Shown here: positions 25,255 through 34,840 of the stretch, piece after piece
How positions within the stretch are numbered: position 1 is the first letter of the stretch
Layout: each line of letters begins with the position of its first letter
Source: 188UL27-1 sp038526275
GTDB lineage: Bacteria > Pseudomonadota > Alphaproteobacteria > Rhodobacterales > Rhodobacteraceae
Assembly: GCA_038526275.1 (NCBI GenBank)
Contig: JBCBGY010000003.1
Coordinates: forward strand, 1 to 64,000
Direction: 5' to 3'
Length of the DNA stretch: 64,000 nt
Translations under genes and position numbers: made by a program
The notes under the pieces: generated by a model
Databases searched by the model: none
What the model was told of the DNA's origin: nothing
What the model saw: only the letters and a program-made list of their open reading frames with translations

Positions 25255-26046
25255 ATGCATAACTTTGAGTTTGTGAAGCCCACGACAATTGCTGATGCCG
25301 CTGCCGCGCTGGGAGGAGACGATGCGCAGGCCCTCGGCGGTGGCCAGACGTTGCTTCCGACGATGAAGCAACGTCTGGCCGCACCGTCAGCATTGGTCAG
25401 CCTGACGAGCATCGGCGAAATGGTGGGGATCTGCACCAGCGATGCCGGCGAGATCTGTATTGGCGGTGCAACGACCCATGCCCAGGTGGCTCTGGAGACG
25501 GCGTCCTCCTATCCGGGCCTTTCCGGCCTGGCCTCCGGCATTGGGGACCCGGCCGTGCGCAACCGGGGGACGATCGGCGGAAGCCTCGCCAACAATGACC
25601 CTGCCGCGTGCTATCCCGCCGCTGTTCTGGGCTCCGGCGCTACGGTCGTGACCAACAAACGCGAGATTTCGGCCGACGACTACTTCCAAGGCATGTTTTC
25701 AACTGCTTTGGACGAAGGGGAACTTATCACTGAAGTGCGTTTCCCAGTGCCCGAATCCGCGAACTACCAAAAGTTCGTTCAGCCTGCGTCGCGTTTCGCA
25801 TTGACTGGGGTTTTTGTGGCCAAATTCGCCGGTGGCGTTCGGGTCGCGATCACGGGTGCTTCTGAAGAAGGTGTCTTCCGGTGGACCGAGGCGGAAACCG
25901 CGCTTTCATCAAACTTTGGTGTGGACGCGATTTCGGGTCTTTCTGTTTCGGCAGATGGAATGATCAGTGATTTGCACGGAACTCCAGACTATCGCGCCAA
26001 TCTTGTTAAGGTCATGACGGGTCGCGCTGTCGAAGCGGCAAGTTGA
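25255..26046 (+). CDS. coxM: CO-dehydrogenase-type FAD-binding medium subunit
   Basis: This flavoprotein subunit of 263 residues completes the S-L-M enzyme and passes electrons to the respiratory chain. The FAD contacts are in LGGGQTLLP (about residue 28) and in GIGDPAVRNRGTIGGSLANNDPA (about 98-120), the standard CoxM blocks. The C-terminal CO_deh_flav_C domain is present. The ATG at 25255 follows GGAG; a TTG four codons earlier is disfavoured. A stable hairpin begins seven bases after the stop codon. No coxD/E/F maturation genes follow within the window. Confidence 0.9.
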   Translation: MHNFEFVKPTTIADAAAALGGDDAQALGGGQTLLPTMKQRLAAPSALVSLTSIGEMVGICTSDAGEICIGGATTHAQVALETASSYPGLSGLASGIGDPAVRNRGTIGGSLANNDPAACYPAAVLGSGATVVTNKREISADDYFQGMFSTALDEGELITEVRFPVPESANYQKFVQPASRFALTGVFVAKFAGGVRVAITGASEEGVFRWTEAETALSSNFGVDAISGLSVSADGMISDLHGTPDYRANLVKVMTGRAVEAAS

Positions 26047-26052
26047 CCTAAA

Positions 26053-26084
26053 CCGCAGGGTGCCGTCAGCGAGGTGCCCTGCGG
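26053..26084. terminator. Terminator-like hairpin after coxM
   Basis: CCGCAGGG and CCCTGCGG form the outer stem, extended by two wobble and two GC pairs around an eight-base loop. It sits between convergent coxM and lolA. No long T-run follows. Confidence 0.55.
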
Positions 26085-26180
26085 ATGATACGGGGCCGGA
26101 CGAAAAGACAGCAAAATGACATGTCGCTGGAACCTTGGTTCCAGGCCGGCGTTACGCGATCAGTTTTGTCGCCTGACGCT

Positions 26181-26786
26181 TTATTCCAGTCCTCGCTTGC
26201 GGAGCTCTGCCGTGATACTGAACAGCGAAGGCGAGAGGGCTCCACCCTTTTCAAGTTCGCGAAGAATAACAGTGGTTTCGGTGCCGCTATCGTCAGTGAT
26301 CACCCACTGGCGCAACTCTGTCGGATTTGCTGTGAAAACCAGTTGGATATTGCCATATTCGGGATGCTCTGGGTCCTGAGCGCGGACGATGGTTTTGGCG
26401 CCGTCGACTGTATGGCCCGTCACCATTTTAGCCCGTCCCAGATCGACGTTGCGCTCGAGGATCAAGTTCAGCGGAGTGCGCCGAAGCGGGTATTGATCAG
26501 GCGGTACATTTGATTTTGGATCAAAGACAGCGACTTGTCCGCCGCCAGCGATCACCAGGTTATTGTCCGGCGGGTCATATTCAAACCGGGTCCGACCGGG
26601 GCGTCGAATATAAAGTGTGCCGGTGGAGATCGTTCCGTCTTCATTAACCTGAGTGAAACCGCTCTTGGCCGACTGCAGGCCATTGAGGTACCCGGATAGT
26701 TCTGTCAACGAGATCTTCTCGGCAATCGCAGGGAATGTCGTGAAGGCAACGAAAATGATGGCGAGGACTGGTGCAAAATTTTTCAT
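26181..26786 (-). CDS. lolA: Outer-membrane lipoprotein carrier protein LolA
   Basis: This periplasmic chaperone carries lipoproteins from the LolCDE complex to the outer membrane. It has a signal peptide (MKNFAPVLAIIFVAFTTFPAIA), followed by the LolA fold with GFTQVNEDGTISTGTLYIRRPGRTRFEY (about 43-70) and the later LNLILERNVDL segment. The length of 201 residues is typical. In many Rhodobacterales lolA follows ftsK directly; here a chemotaxis receptor gene lies between them, all on the minus strand. Confidence 0.9.
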   Translation of the reverse strand: MKNFAPVLAIIFVAFTTFPAIAEKISLTELSGYLNGLQSAKSGFTQVNEDGTISTGTLYIRRPGRTRFEYDPPDNNLVIAGGGQVAVFDPKSNVPPDQYPLRRTPLNLILERNVDLGRAKMVTGHTVDGAKTIVRAQDPEHPEYGNIQLVFTANPTELRQWVITDDSGTETTVILRELEKGGALSPSLFSITAELRKRGLE

Positions 26787-27049
26787 GTCGGCTCACTTAA
26801 CTACTTTTACGGCGCTCCGCAGCATCGCTCTGCAGCATCCGTTGCGTCAATCCGCGCACACGGTTCGTTGATAGGCAATATCGCTCTCACCGAAACAGAT
26901 AGCATGCGCCCGAGCAAACGATTGATCACTTTGCTCTTTGATCTGCCATCATAGGCGAAAAGCTCGTGCGAGGATTGACGCGACGGATGTCTCTTGCGCC
27001 AGCTTTGTGACCCGAAAACCCGGGATAGCCCTCTAAGCGCGGGTGGTGG

Positions 27050-29230
27050 TTAGGCCGCGGCGGCTTCCGTGGCGCTGGTGTCACTTTCGCTCGTCTTAAA
27101 GTTTCCGGCACTGGAGCGAAGATTAGCGGCACCCTCTTGCAGAGAGGCACTTTCGTGCCGGCAGGATTCAGCAATTTGAACCGTTTGTTGAGCTGATGCC
27201 TCCAGGCTACCGACTGTGCTTGTGATGCCAGACAAACTGCTGGACTGCTGAGCTGTCGCGGCAGATATCTCTGACACGAGCTTATTGATGCTTTGAATCT
27301 TGTCCACAATATCGCCAAGAGCGAACCCGGTCTTGCCAACCAAATCCACACCGCGTTCAACTTGAGATGAACTTGTGTCGGTCATGGTTTTGATTTCATT
27401 CGCGGCTTCCGATGCCCGTTGGGCCAGCGCACGGACTTCAGACGCGACAACGGCAAATCCGCTGCCGGCCTCCCCGGCTCGTGCGGCTTCAACCCCAGCG
27501 TTCAACGCGAGCAAGTTGGTCTGGAATGCAATTTCGTCGATCAGACCGATTGTCTGGGCGATCTGATCGGATGATGCCTTGATCTCGTTCATTGCAGCAA
27601 TCGCTTCTTGAACGATGTCGCCACCACTTTCAGCGCCTTCTCGGGCGGTCGTCACATATTCATCAGTCTCGGCAGCACGTTGGGCAATGGTGGACACAGA
27701 CTGCGAGACTTCAACGACAGACGCGGCTGCTTGTTCCGCCGAACTGGCCTGCTTGCTGGTTTGAACAGTTAGATCCTGTGATGACCTTGATAGCTCATCC
27801 GCATTTTGCAAGATGCCGGCTGCATTGATCACCACCTGCCCGATCAGGCTCTCCAGCCTGTCGCAGGACGTGTTAAAGTTCTGACGAAGCCCCTCATACG
27901 TCCCGTCGAAGGGCGTTTTGATCCGGTACGCTAAGTCACCTTCGGCCAAATTCGATAGGCCTTTTGACAGCGCCTCTACCACCAGCTTCTGGGTTTGCTG
28001 TTGTCGCGCACGCATCGCATCCCCTTCGCGTGCCTCCAAAAGGCGTTCTTTCAGATGTATCAGGCTTTCGCTCAATGCCCTGATCTCTGCCAATTCGTTG
28101 CGGCCGACATGGACATTTTGGTCGAGATCGCCTGATGCCACGTGGGTAAGAGCCGTGGTGGTGCTCTCTAGCCGGCTGGTCACGACACGATTGATTAAGC
28201 GTGCAATGAAGAACATGCTGGCCGTTGCGACAAGTAAGCCAGCTATTTTCGCGTAGAGAGCAAACTGAGAAGCTTGCAAACGCTGATTCCAATATTCACC
28301 AGATGCTTCACCGAACGTGACAACAAGCTGCTCAAACCCAGCCAATGCCTCACTCGATTGGGCGAAGAAATCTTCAAATGTAATAGGGTAGCCGTCGGTT
28401 TTAGCCTGTTCTGTTACACTTAGCAGTGTTTCCGTTGTGGCCGCATAGTCCTCGAAATAGGTTTTGCCGGCGAGATTGACCTGCTTGAGGAGTTTGGGAT
28501 CGAAATCCACCGAGGCCAAAATATTCTCCATCGACTGCCAAGCGCCCTCTGCACGACTGGTGTCGATTGAAACTGCAGAGAGATCTCCCGGTGAAAGTGG
28601 TGAACCGGTCAGTGTAGCGATTGCAAAGTATGTTCGGGCACGTCCGCCAAATTCGCGGATCTCCCAAGCACGGTTTTGCAACGCACTGAGTGACAATGAC
28701 ATGGTGGATTTGCCCGTGCTGACCACTTGCAGTCGTTCAGTCAAGTTTTGGAGCTGATTGATTGTTTCCTTTAGTTCGAATGGCAGCTTGTAAACCCGGG
28801 CCGAGTCGCGCTCTGACAGTGGTCGAGCGAGTGACAGGTCTACTTCTCGGCGAAGTGCGTCGATGCGGTCACGCAACTGACGAGTCTCTCGGGCAAAACC
28901 TGCTGCTCCGGACAGACCTTTCAGGTTCGTATCTACGAGATTTTCCACCTGCTGAAGTTCGCGATCCGATATTTTGCGCTGCTCATCTATGATGTTGCGG
29001 AACGCGGCCGGTATTGGATCCTTAAGCGCCAGAGAGACTTGTGTGACACTTCGTTCAAGCGACAACGCAACCGTCCCGTTCGACCAACCGGTTTTGGCTT
29101 CGGCCAGCTCGGCCAAACTTGATACCTCGTAATAGGTATCGACATTATTTTTTATCGAGTTTCCAAGGGCGACCAGAACGATCAGTGCCAAACTGGAGAG
29201 AAAGATATTGAAAAACGTCGCGATACGCAT
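27050..29230 (-). CDS. Methyl-accepting chemotaxis protein
   Basis: The membrane receptor of 726 residues has one N-terminal helix (about 5-25), a large helical periplasmic sensor region (about 30-320), a second helix (about 323-345), HAMP-like segments (about 345-470) and a cytoplasmic signalling domain. The signalling hairpin tip IDEIAFQTNLLALNAGVEAARAGE is intact, so coupling to CheA/CheW is expected. The sensor region is all-helical with no recognised PAS or Cache fold, so the ligand is unknown. A methylation-region-like Gln/Glu-rich heptad pattern is visible either side of the tip. No other chemotaxis gene is in the window. Confidence 0.92.
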   Translation of the reverse strand: MRIATFFNIFLSSLALIVLVALGNSIKNNVDTYYEVSSLAELAEAKTGWSNGTVALSLERSVTQVSLALKDPIPAAFRNIIDEQRKISDRELQQVENLVDTNLKGLSGAAGFARETRQLRDRIDALRREVDLSLARPLSERDSARVYKLPFELKETINQLQNLTERLQVVSTGKSTMSLSLSALQNRAWEIREFGGRARTYFAIATLTGSPLSPGDLSAVSIDTSRAEGAWQSMENILASVDFDPKLLKQVNLAGKTYFEDYAATTETLLSVTEQAKTDGYPITFEDFFAQSSEALAGFEQLVVTFGEASGEYWNQRLQASQFALYAKIAGLLVATASMFFIARLINRVVTSRLESTTTALTHVASGDLDQNVHVGRNELAEIRALSESLIHLKERLLEAREGDAMRARQQQTQKLVVEALSKGLSNLAEGDLAYRIKTPFDGTYEGLRQNFNTSCDRLESLIGQVVINAAGILQNADELSRSSQDLTVQTSKQASSAEQAAASVVEVSQSVSTIAQRAAETDEYVTTAREGAESGGDIVQEAIAAMNEIKASSDQIAQTIGLIDEIAFQTNLLALNAGVEAARAGEAGSGFAVVASEVRALAQRASEAANEIKTMTDTSSSQVERGVDLVGKTGFALGDIVDKIQSINKLVSEISAATAQQSSSLSGITSTVGSLEASAQQTVQIAESCRHESASLQEGAANLRSSAGNFKTSESDTSATEAAAA

Positions 29231-29329
29231 GGGGACCCTCTGAACTGACGGAACCCTGCTACCAAAGGGCGGTTACCGTTTGGCTTATAGTTCAAGTTTT
29301 CGCGATATTCTTCGGCAGTAGGCCAGGGC

Positions 29330-32089
29330 CTACTGTTGTTCTGGCACCAGTATCTCGCGCTTGCCGACGTGGTTCGATGGGCTGACGAGACCATTGTCTT
29401 CCATCTGCTCTACCAGCCGCGCCGCCTTATTATAGCCGATGGCCAGTTTGCGCTGAATATAGGAGGTCGAGCATTTGCGATCCGTCAGAACAATCTGCAC
29501 GGCCTGGTCGTACAGCGCATCCTCACCATCGGTATTGCCACCAAGACCAAGGACTTGGTCGATACTGCTTTCCTTATCCTCTGCAGGTCCTTCGACCACG
29601 CCTCCTACATATTCCGGCGGGCCCTGGAGCTTCAGATGTTTGACGATTTCCTCAACTTCTTCGTCGCTGACAAAGGGGCCATGGCAGCGGATGATCTTGC
29701 CGCCACCGGCCATGTAAAGCATGTCGCCCATACCCAGCAGTTGTTCGGCCCCCATCTCGCCCAGGATCGTACGGCTGTCGATCTTGGAGGTCACCTGAAA
29801 GCTGATCCGCGTCGGGAAGTTGGCCTTGATCGTACCGGTGATTACATCGACCGAAGGGCGTTGCGTTGCCATGATCAGGTGGATGCCCGAGGCTCGCGCC
29901 ATTTGGGCCAGGCGCTGAATGCAGGCCTCGATCTCCTTGCCTGCAACCATCATCAGGTCGGCCATCTCGTCAACGATGACCACGATATAGGGCAGGGCCT
30001 CGGGCGCGAATTCCTCCGTTTCGAACACGGGCTCGCCCGTTTCGTCATCGAAGCCGGTTTGAACCGTGCGGCTGAACATCTCGCCTTTGGATTGCGCGTC
30101 CCGGACCCGGCCATTGTAGCCTTCGATATTGCGGACACCCATCTTGGACATTTTGCGGTAGCGATCTTCCATTTCGCCCACGACCCATTTCAGGGCTACC
30201 ACCGCCTTTTTCGGGTCGGTCACGACCGGTGACAATAGATGCGGAATGCCGTCATAGACGCTGAGTTCCAGCATCTTCGGGTCGATCATGATCAGCCGAC
30301 AATCGTCCGGCGAAAGCCGGTAGAGCAGCGATAGGATCATCGTATTGATCGCCACAGATTTACCAGAACCGGTGGTGCCCGCGATCAGCAGGTGGGGCAT
30401 CTTAGCAAGGTTCGCAACCATCGGCTCGCCACCGATATCCTTGCCCAAGGCCAGGGGCAGTCGCATGTTGCTGTCGCCAAAAGAGCGGGCCGAAAGGATC
30501 TCGCGCAGTACGACCTTTTCCCGCATGGCGTTGGGCAGTTCGATCCCGATCACGCTACGCCCCGGCACGGTCGAAACCCGCGCGCTGAGTGCTGACATTG
30601 ACCGGGCGATATCGTCGGCCAACCCGATCACGCGCGACGCTTTCAGGCCCGGGGCGGGTTCCAGTTCATACATCGTGACAACAGGGCCAGGGCGGACGCT
30701 GACGATCTCGCCCTTCACACCATAGTCATCCAGAACATTTTCCAGCATCCGAGCATTTTCTTCCAGCGACTCATCGCTGAGCTGCTGCCGCGGGATGTCG
30801 TCGGGATTACCAAGCAGGGAAAGCGGAGGATATTCCCAATCTTCGCTCGGAGTTCCGAGCGCCAGAGATGGCTGGGCTTCAGCCTCGGCCTTCTTGGACG
30901 GCGCTGCTGGTTTGCGAACCGGATGCTGCACGATGGGGCGGGGCTCTTCCACTGGTTCAGCGGTCGGCAGCGTGAAGCTGGCAGGTGTGGGCAGGGCATC
31001 TTCGATATCGTCAACCTCCGCCATGGGGGCGGGCCGAATAGCGTTGGGGTTTTTCACCAGCAACGGTTCGGGCTTGCGCGCCTGCACGGGGGGTTCGGCG
31101 CGGACAACGGGAGGTTCCATGCGACCCACCGGAGCGGCATGTCCCTTTCGGGCACGGAGGCGGATCGCGTCGGCGATGCGGGCCTTGATCCGGTCTTCGT
31201 CAGGTGCGTCAGGTGGCAAGGCCGAAAGCTGATCCGGGTCTTCGTCCAGGTCGAACTCTTCCGGTTCCGGGGCCCTTTTGACCATCGCGGTGACCTGACC
31301 CAGAAGTCCGGGCTTTGCAGCGGGCAGGGGTTCGGGACTGTTGATGGTCAGAGGCGCGGTGGTGAAATCCTCGTCGCTCAAATCCGTGTCCCTGGCTGCT
31401 CTTCGGTCGCGCAGGGTCTTGGCGAGTGTAGCGGTCCCCCGGGCGCCTTCGCCCATACCTGTCATGACAGAGCCATAAACCCGGACAAGGCCGATCAGGA
31501 GGAACCGCCCGGCCTTTGACAGGTCATTCCAGGTGCAGCCCATGGCGAAAGGCGCAAGGGCGAGGATCGAGACGCCAAGCAGAAAGGCGATCAGCTTGAC
31601 CCCGGCAGCGGATTGGATGGGGGAAACGATCACCAAGAAGCCCAGAAGCGTGTCGCCAAACGCGCCGCCTCTGCCGAATTCGCCGGTCCAGGGCGTGGGT
31701 GGCCCGAGTGAGGCCGCATAGGCCGATGCAAGAAACACCACAGCAATTGCCAGGATTGCACGGCCCAACAGCCGTTCATGTCCGACCTGCAGAATAAAGC
31801 GCAGGCCCCAGGCCAGTAGCATGACGGGCAAAGCCCATGCGCCCAATCCCAACACAATGAACAACACCATGGCCACAGTGGCCCCGCTGCGGCCCAGCCA
31901 GTTTTGAACCGGCTGATCGGTGGCTGCCAGCCAAGTGGCATCGTCCGGTACGAAGGATATCATCAACGCCACAAGGGCCAGACCGGCCCCCATGATGCTG
32001 ATCCCGATCAGTTCCTTGCTGCGCCGTTCGATGGCGGCCTGCATGCTACTGTCAAAGAGCGGATCGCGTTGTTTCGTCTGATATGCCAT
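29330..32089 (-). CDS. ftsK: DNA translocase FtsK
   Basis: This septal DNA pump of 919 residues moves chromosome ends during division. It has four N-terminal membrane segments (about 25-195), a proline- and acid-rich linker (about 215-420), the RecA-like motor with Walker A AGTTGSGKS (about 570-578) and Walker B VVIVDEMADLM (about 705), and a C-terminal gamma winged helix (CSTSYIQRKLAIGYNKAARLVEQME, about 860-890) that reads KOPS sites. The linker is short for the family, which is common in alphaproteobacteria. A class I aminotransferase gene ends 22 bases upstream of the start. Confidence 0.95.
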   Translation of the reverse strand: MAYQTKQRDPLFDSSMQAAIERRSKELIGISIMGAGLALVALMISFVPDDATWLAATDQPVQNWLGRSGATVAMVLFIVLGLGAWALPVMLLAWGLRFILQVGHERLLGRAILAIAVVFLASAYAASLGPPTPWTGEFGRGGAFGDTLLGFLVIVSPIQSAAGVKLIAFLLGVSILALAPFAMGCTWNDLSKAGRFLLIGLVRVYGSVMTGMGEGARGTATLAKTLRDRRAARDTDLSDEDFTTAPLTINSPEPLPAAKPGLLGQVTAMVKRAPEPEEFDLDEDPDQLSALPPDAPDEDRIKARIADAIRLRARKGHAAPVGRMEPPVVRAEPPVQARKPEPLLVKNPNAIRPAPMAEVDDIEDALPTPASFTLPTAEPVEEPRPIVQHPVRKPAAPSKKAEAEAQPSLALGTPSEDWEYPPLSLLGNPDDIPRQQLSDESLEENARMLENVLDDYGVKGEIVSVRPGPVVTMYELEPAPGLKASRVIGLADDIARSMSALSARVSTVPGRSVIGIELPNAMREKVVLREILSARSFGDSNMRLPLALGKDIGGEPMVANLAKMPHLLIAGTTGSGKSVAINTMILSLLYRLSPDDCRLIMIDPKMLELSVYDGIPHLLSPVVTDPKKAVVALKWVVGEMEDRYRKMSKMGVRNIEGYNGRVRDAQSKGEMFSRTVQTGFDDETGEPVFETEEFAPEALPYIVVIVDEMADLMMVAGKEIEACIQRLAQMARASGIHLIMATQRPSVDVITGTIKANFPTRISFQVTSKIDSRTILGEMGAEQLLGMGDMLYMAGGGKIIRCHGPFVSDEEVEEIVKHLKLQGPPEYVGGVVEGPAEDKESSIDQVLGLGGNTDGEDALYDQAVQIVLTDRKCSTSYIQRKLAIGYNKAARLVEQMEDNGLVSPSNHVGKREILVPEQQ

Positions 32090-32110
32090 TCGTCCGTCTG
32101 CTTCTTGTTC

Positions 32111-33295
32111 TTATCTGTCGTAGAGGCACGCTTTCAGCCGGGTCAGGCCGTCTTCAAGCTCTTCGAAACTGACCACCATGGCGACTCGGATATAGCCGTG
32201 CCCTGGATTGGTGCCGTTCACGTCTCGCCCAAGGTAGCCGCCGGGCAAGACCTTGACGCCGGTCTCTTGCCAGAGCTTCAGCGTGGCGGCTTCGCCATCG
32301 GGCAAGGGAAGCCACAGGAAAAACCCGGCTTCTGGCGGACGGTATCCCGGCACATTGCCCAGGACCCGATCTGCGATTGCGTACTTCTGGTGGTAAAGCG
32401 CGCGGCTTTCCTCGACATGGACTTCATCCTGCCAAACCCGCGTCGCGGTTACCTGCAGGGGCAGGGGAAGCGGGCTGCCAGAATAGGCCCGGAGTCGCCG
32501 CATGCGGACCATGTTCTGCGGTCCCGTCGCTACAAAACCCGACCGCAGGCCTGGCAGGTTGGACCGTTTGGACAGCGAATGAAAGATCAGCACCCGTTCG
32601 GGATCAACACCCATGTGCCGCGCGGTTTGCAGCGCGCCGGGAGGCGGCGCGTCACGGTAGATCTCGGAATAGCATTCATCCGCGAAGATCTTGAAATCAT
32701 ACCGCTCGGCCAAGGTAATCAGGTCGGTCCAGTAGGCCGTGTCGGCGACTGCGCCCTGCGGGTTGGCCGGAGAACAAATGTAGGCCACCGTTGTTCGCCG
32801 CAGAATGTCTTCGGGTAAGCTGGCAAAATCCGGCAGATTGCCTGTCGCCTCAGTCGCAGCGACGTAGACCGGCTCGGCCCCGGCGGCGAGCGATGCTACG
32901 GCGTAGCATTGGTAGAACGGGTTAGGGATCAGGACGACGGGCTTTTCGCCGTTTTTGGTTTCAGGGCACAGCGCGATGCAGGCGTTGAACAAACCTTCCC
33001 GCGTGCCGTTCAGGGCCAGGATCTCTGTGCGCGGATCAACCGTCACCCCGTAGCGCCGCCCGAGCCAGTCCGACATCGCCTGAAGCAGATCATCCGAACC
33101 GGGGTTCGGGGGGTACTTGGCGAAGCCCGCAACGGCCTCGGTCAGAACCTCTGTCAGGAAGGACGGCATCGCATGGCGAGGTTCGCCAATGGTCATGTTG
33201 ATTTCAGGACCGCCTGGCGCACGCCCGTCCAGCAAGGCCGCGAGCCTTGGGAACGCATATTCAGGCAGGTCTTCGAACCGCTCTGGGAACGTCAT
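32111..33295 (-). CDS. Class I/II PLP-dependent aminotransferase (DapC-like)
   Basis: The protein of 394 residues has the fold I aminotransferase layout: glycine-rich NGTREGLFNA (about 93), the aromatic PNPFYQCYA, the SPANPQG asparagine motif (about 170), the aspartate in FADECYSEIY (about 203), and the PLP lysine in FHSLSKRSNLPGLRSGF (about 240). The sequence pattern resembles N-succinyl-diaminopimelate aminotransferase of lysine biosynthesis, but related enzymes share it. It lies 22 bp upstream of ftsK on the same strand and probably shares its transcript. Confidence 0.82.
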   Translation of the reverse strand: MTFPERFEDLPEYAFPRLAALLDGRAPGGPEINMTIGEPRHAMPSFLTEVLTEAVAGFAKYPPNPGSDDLLQAMSDWLGRRYGVTVDPRTEILALNGTREGLFNACIALCPETKNGEKPVVLIPNPFYQCYAVASLAAGAEPVYVAATEATGNLPDFASLPEDILRRTTVAYICSPANPQGAVADTAYWTDLITLAERYDFKIFADECYSEIYRDAPPPGALQTARHMGVDPERVLIFHSLSKRSNLPGLRSGFVATGPQNMVRMRRLRAYSGSPLPLPLQVTATRVWQDEVHVEESRALYHQKYAIADRVLGNVPGYRPPEAGFFLWLPLPDGEAATLKLWQETGVKVLPGGYLGRDVNGTNPGHGYIRVAMVVSFEELEDGLTRLKACLYDR

Positions 33296-33432
33296 GGATA
33301 TTACCGCTTTGCCTCTCGCTCGGGATCGTAGCCGCCCCGGTTAGACAGCAGGATAGGCAAGAGCCGTTCCAGCGTCCAGCAAAACAGGCCCGTGTCGCGG
33401 GGCGGTACGGGAACGTTGTGGCTTTTCAGCCG

Positions 33433-34761
33433 TTAAGACAAGGCCTCTTCCGCTGCGGCACCCAACCGCAGCAACCGCGCCTCGCTGCGGGACGGGGCCA
33501 TCATCATGATACCGGTTGACGGCAGACCTGTTGGCAATGACAGGGCGGTTGCGTCCATCAAATTGCCAATTCGCGTGTTCCGAAGCGCCAGAAGGTTCTC
33601 TGTCACGAAATATTCGCCGTCTTGCAGCAGGCGTTCGATGTTTGGTGGCATAATAGGGCAAGTCGGCAAGATAACTGCATCGTAGCTGGCCACCTCTGCC
33701 CAGAACTCCGCCCGCAAGGCCTCGAGTTTGTGCCAGGATGCGACGAATTCTGGGGCACTCACGGTTTGGCCTGTTTCAAACCTCTCTCGCACTTCCTTGA
33801 ACATCACATCTGGATTGGCCGAAATCAGGTGGCCCCAAGTTCCATAAGCTTCTGGTGCAAATAGCTTTGCGGCCAGCGGCATCGCCTTGGCGACTGCATG
33901 AACATCTTTGTGATCAACGTGTGCGCCCGCCGCTTGCAGCCGTTCAACAGCGCTTTTGTACCCGGCCATGGGCTGGTCCCGCATGTCATCCAGCGCGACG
34001 GTTCGAAGTGCCAGCAGGCGGGTGCCTTCCAGGCTCGCTTCGCGCAAATCCGGGACGACCCCGCCGCCCATGGCAGCGGTAATATAGGCCGCATCTTCCA
34101 CGGAGCGGCAAATCGGCCCAACCGTGTCAAAGCGGGCCGCAAGGGGCACCACGCCCTTTATCGACAGAAGCCCCGTTGAGGTTTTGAAGCCGACGAGATC
34201 ATTCCAGACGGCGGGCACACGCACCGATCCACCTGTATCAGACCCGATCCCGGCTGAAGCCAGCCCGTAGGCGACAGAGGTTGCGGCACCGGAGGATGAG
34301 CCACCAGCCACTGCTTCCGGGTCATTTATGCAAGGCGGTGTTGCTGTCACCGGGTTGAGCCCAAGGCCCGAAAAGGCCAACTCGGTCATGTGGGTTTTGC
34401 CCAAACAGACCAAGCCGTTAGCGGTTGCCAGACGAAGAACTTCGGCGTCAGCTTCTGGCACACGGCCCTTGAGCAGTGCCGTTCCTGCTTCGGTTTCCAC
34501 ACCGGCCGTGTCAAACAGGTCTTTCCATGAAATCGGAACGCCATCCAGGATGCTGCGGCGCATCTTTACCTTGGCCCGCGCAGATGCGGCCGAGGCTTCG
34601 GCCAGGGCACGGTCCGCTGTCGCCCGAGCATAAATGCGGTCAGTCAGCGGATGCGCCTCCATAGCGCCGAGATAGGCTTCTGTTACTTCGACTGGATCTA
34701 CGTCGCCCGCGCCAATTGCGCGACCCAACGCCACCGCCCCCATCGTCAGCCAACTGTCCAA
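33433..34761 (-). CDS. Amidase signature family enzyme
   Basis: This amidase of 442 residues has the Ser-cisSer-Lys triad: lysine in PISWKDLFDTAGV (about residue 77), cis-serine in GGSSSGAATSVAYG (about 150) and the nucleophile in GSDTGGSVRVPA (about 173). It hydrolyses a carboxamide, but the natural substrate is unknown. I place the start at TTG 34761 because a consensus AGGAGG lies seven bases before it and the protein then opens as expected (MDSWLTMGAVALG). Upstream codons in the same frame would overlap the divergent ubiH gene. GatA is unlikely because no gatC or gatB is present. Confidence 0.87.
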   Translation of the reverse strand: MDSWLTMGAVALGRAIGAGDVDPVEVTEAYLGAMEAHPLTDRIYARATADRALAEASAASARAKVKMRRSILDGVPISWKDLFDTAGVETEAGTALLKGRVPEADAEVLRLATANGLVCLGKTHMTELAFSGLGLNPVTATPPCINDPEAVAGGSSSGAATSVAYGLASAGIGSDTGGSVRVPAVWNDLVGFKTSTGLLSIKGVVPLAARFDTVGPICRSVEDAAYITAAMGGGVVPDLREASLEGTRLLALRTVALDDMRDQPMAGYKSAVERLQAAGAHVDHKDVHAVAKAMPLAAKLFAPEAYGTWGHLISANPDVMFKEVRERFETGQTVSAPEFVASWHKLEALRAEFWAEVASYDAVILPTCPIMPPNIERLLQDGEYFVTENLLALRNTRIGNLMDATALSLPTGLPSTGIMMMAPSRSEARLLRLGAAAEEALS

Positions 34762-34840
34762 ACCACGTCCTCCTGCGTGCGGCAACGTAGTACGTTGGCA
34801 GGACCTGGACAATGTAGCACCGTGCCTCATAGTCGGATCT

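Noticed and set aside
33433..34761. Glutamyl-tRNA amidotransferase subunit A
   Set aside because: No gatC or gatB neighbours, and the sequence between motifs is that of general amidases.
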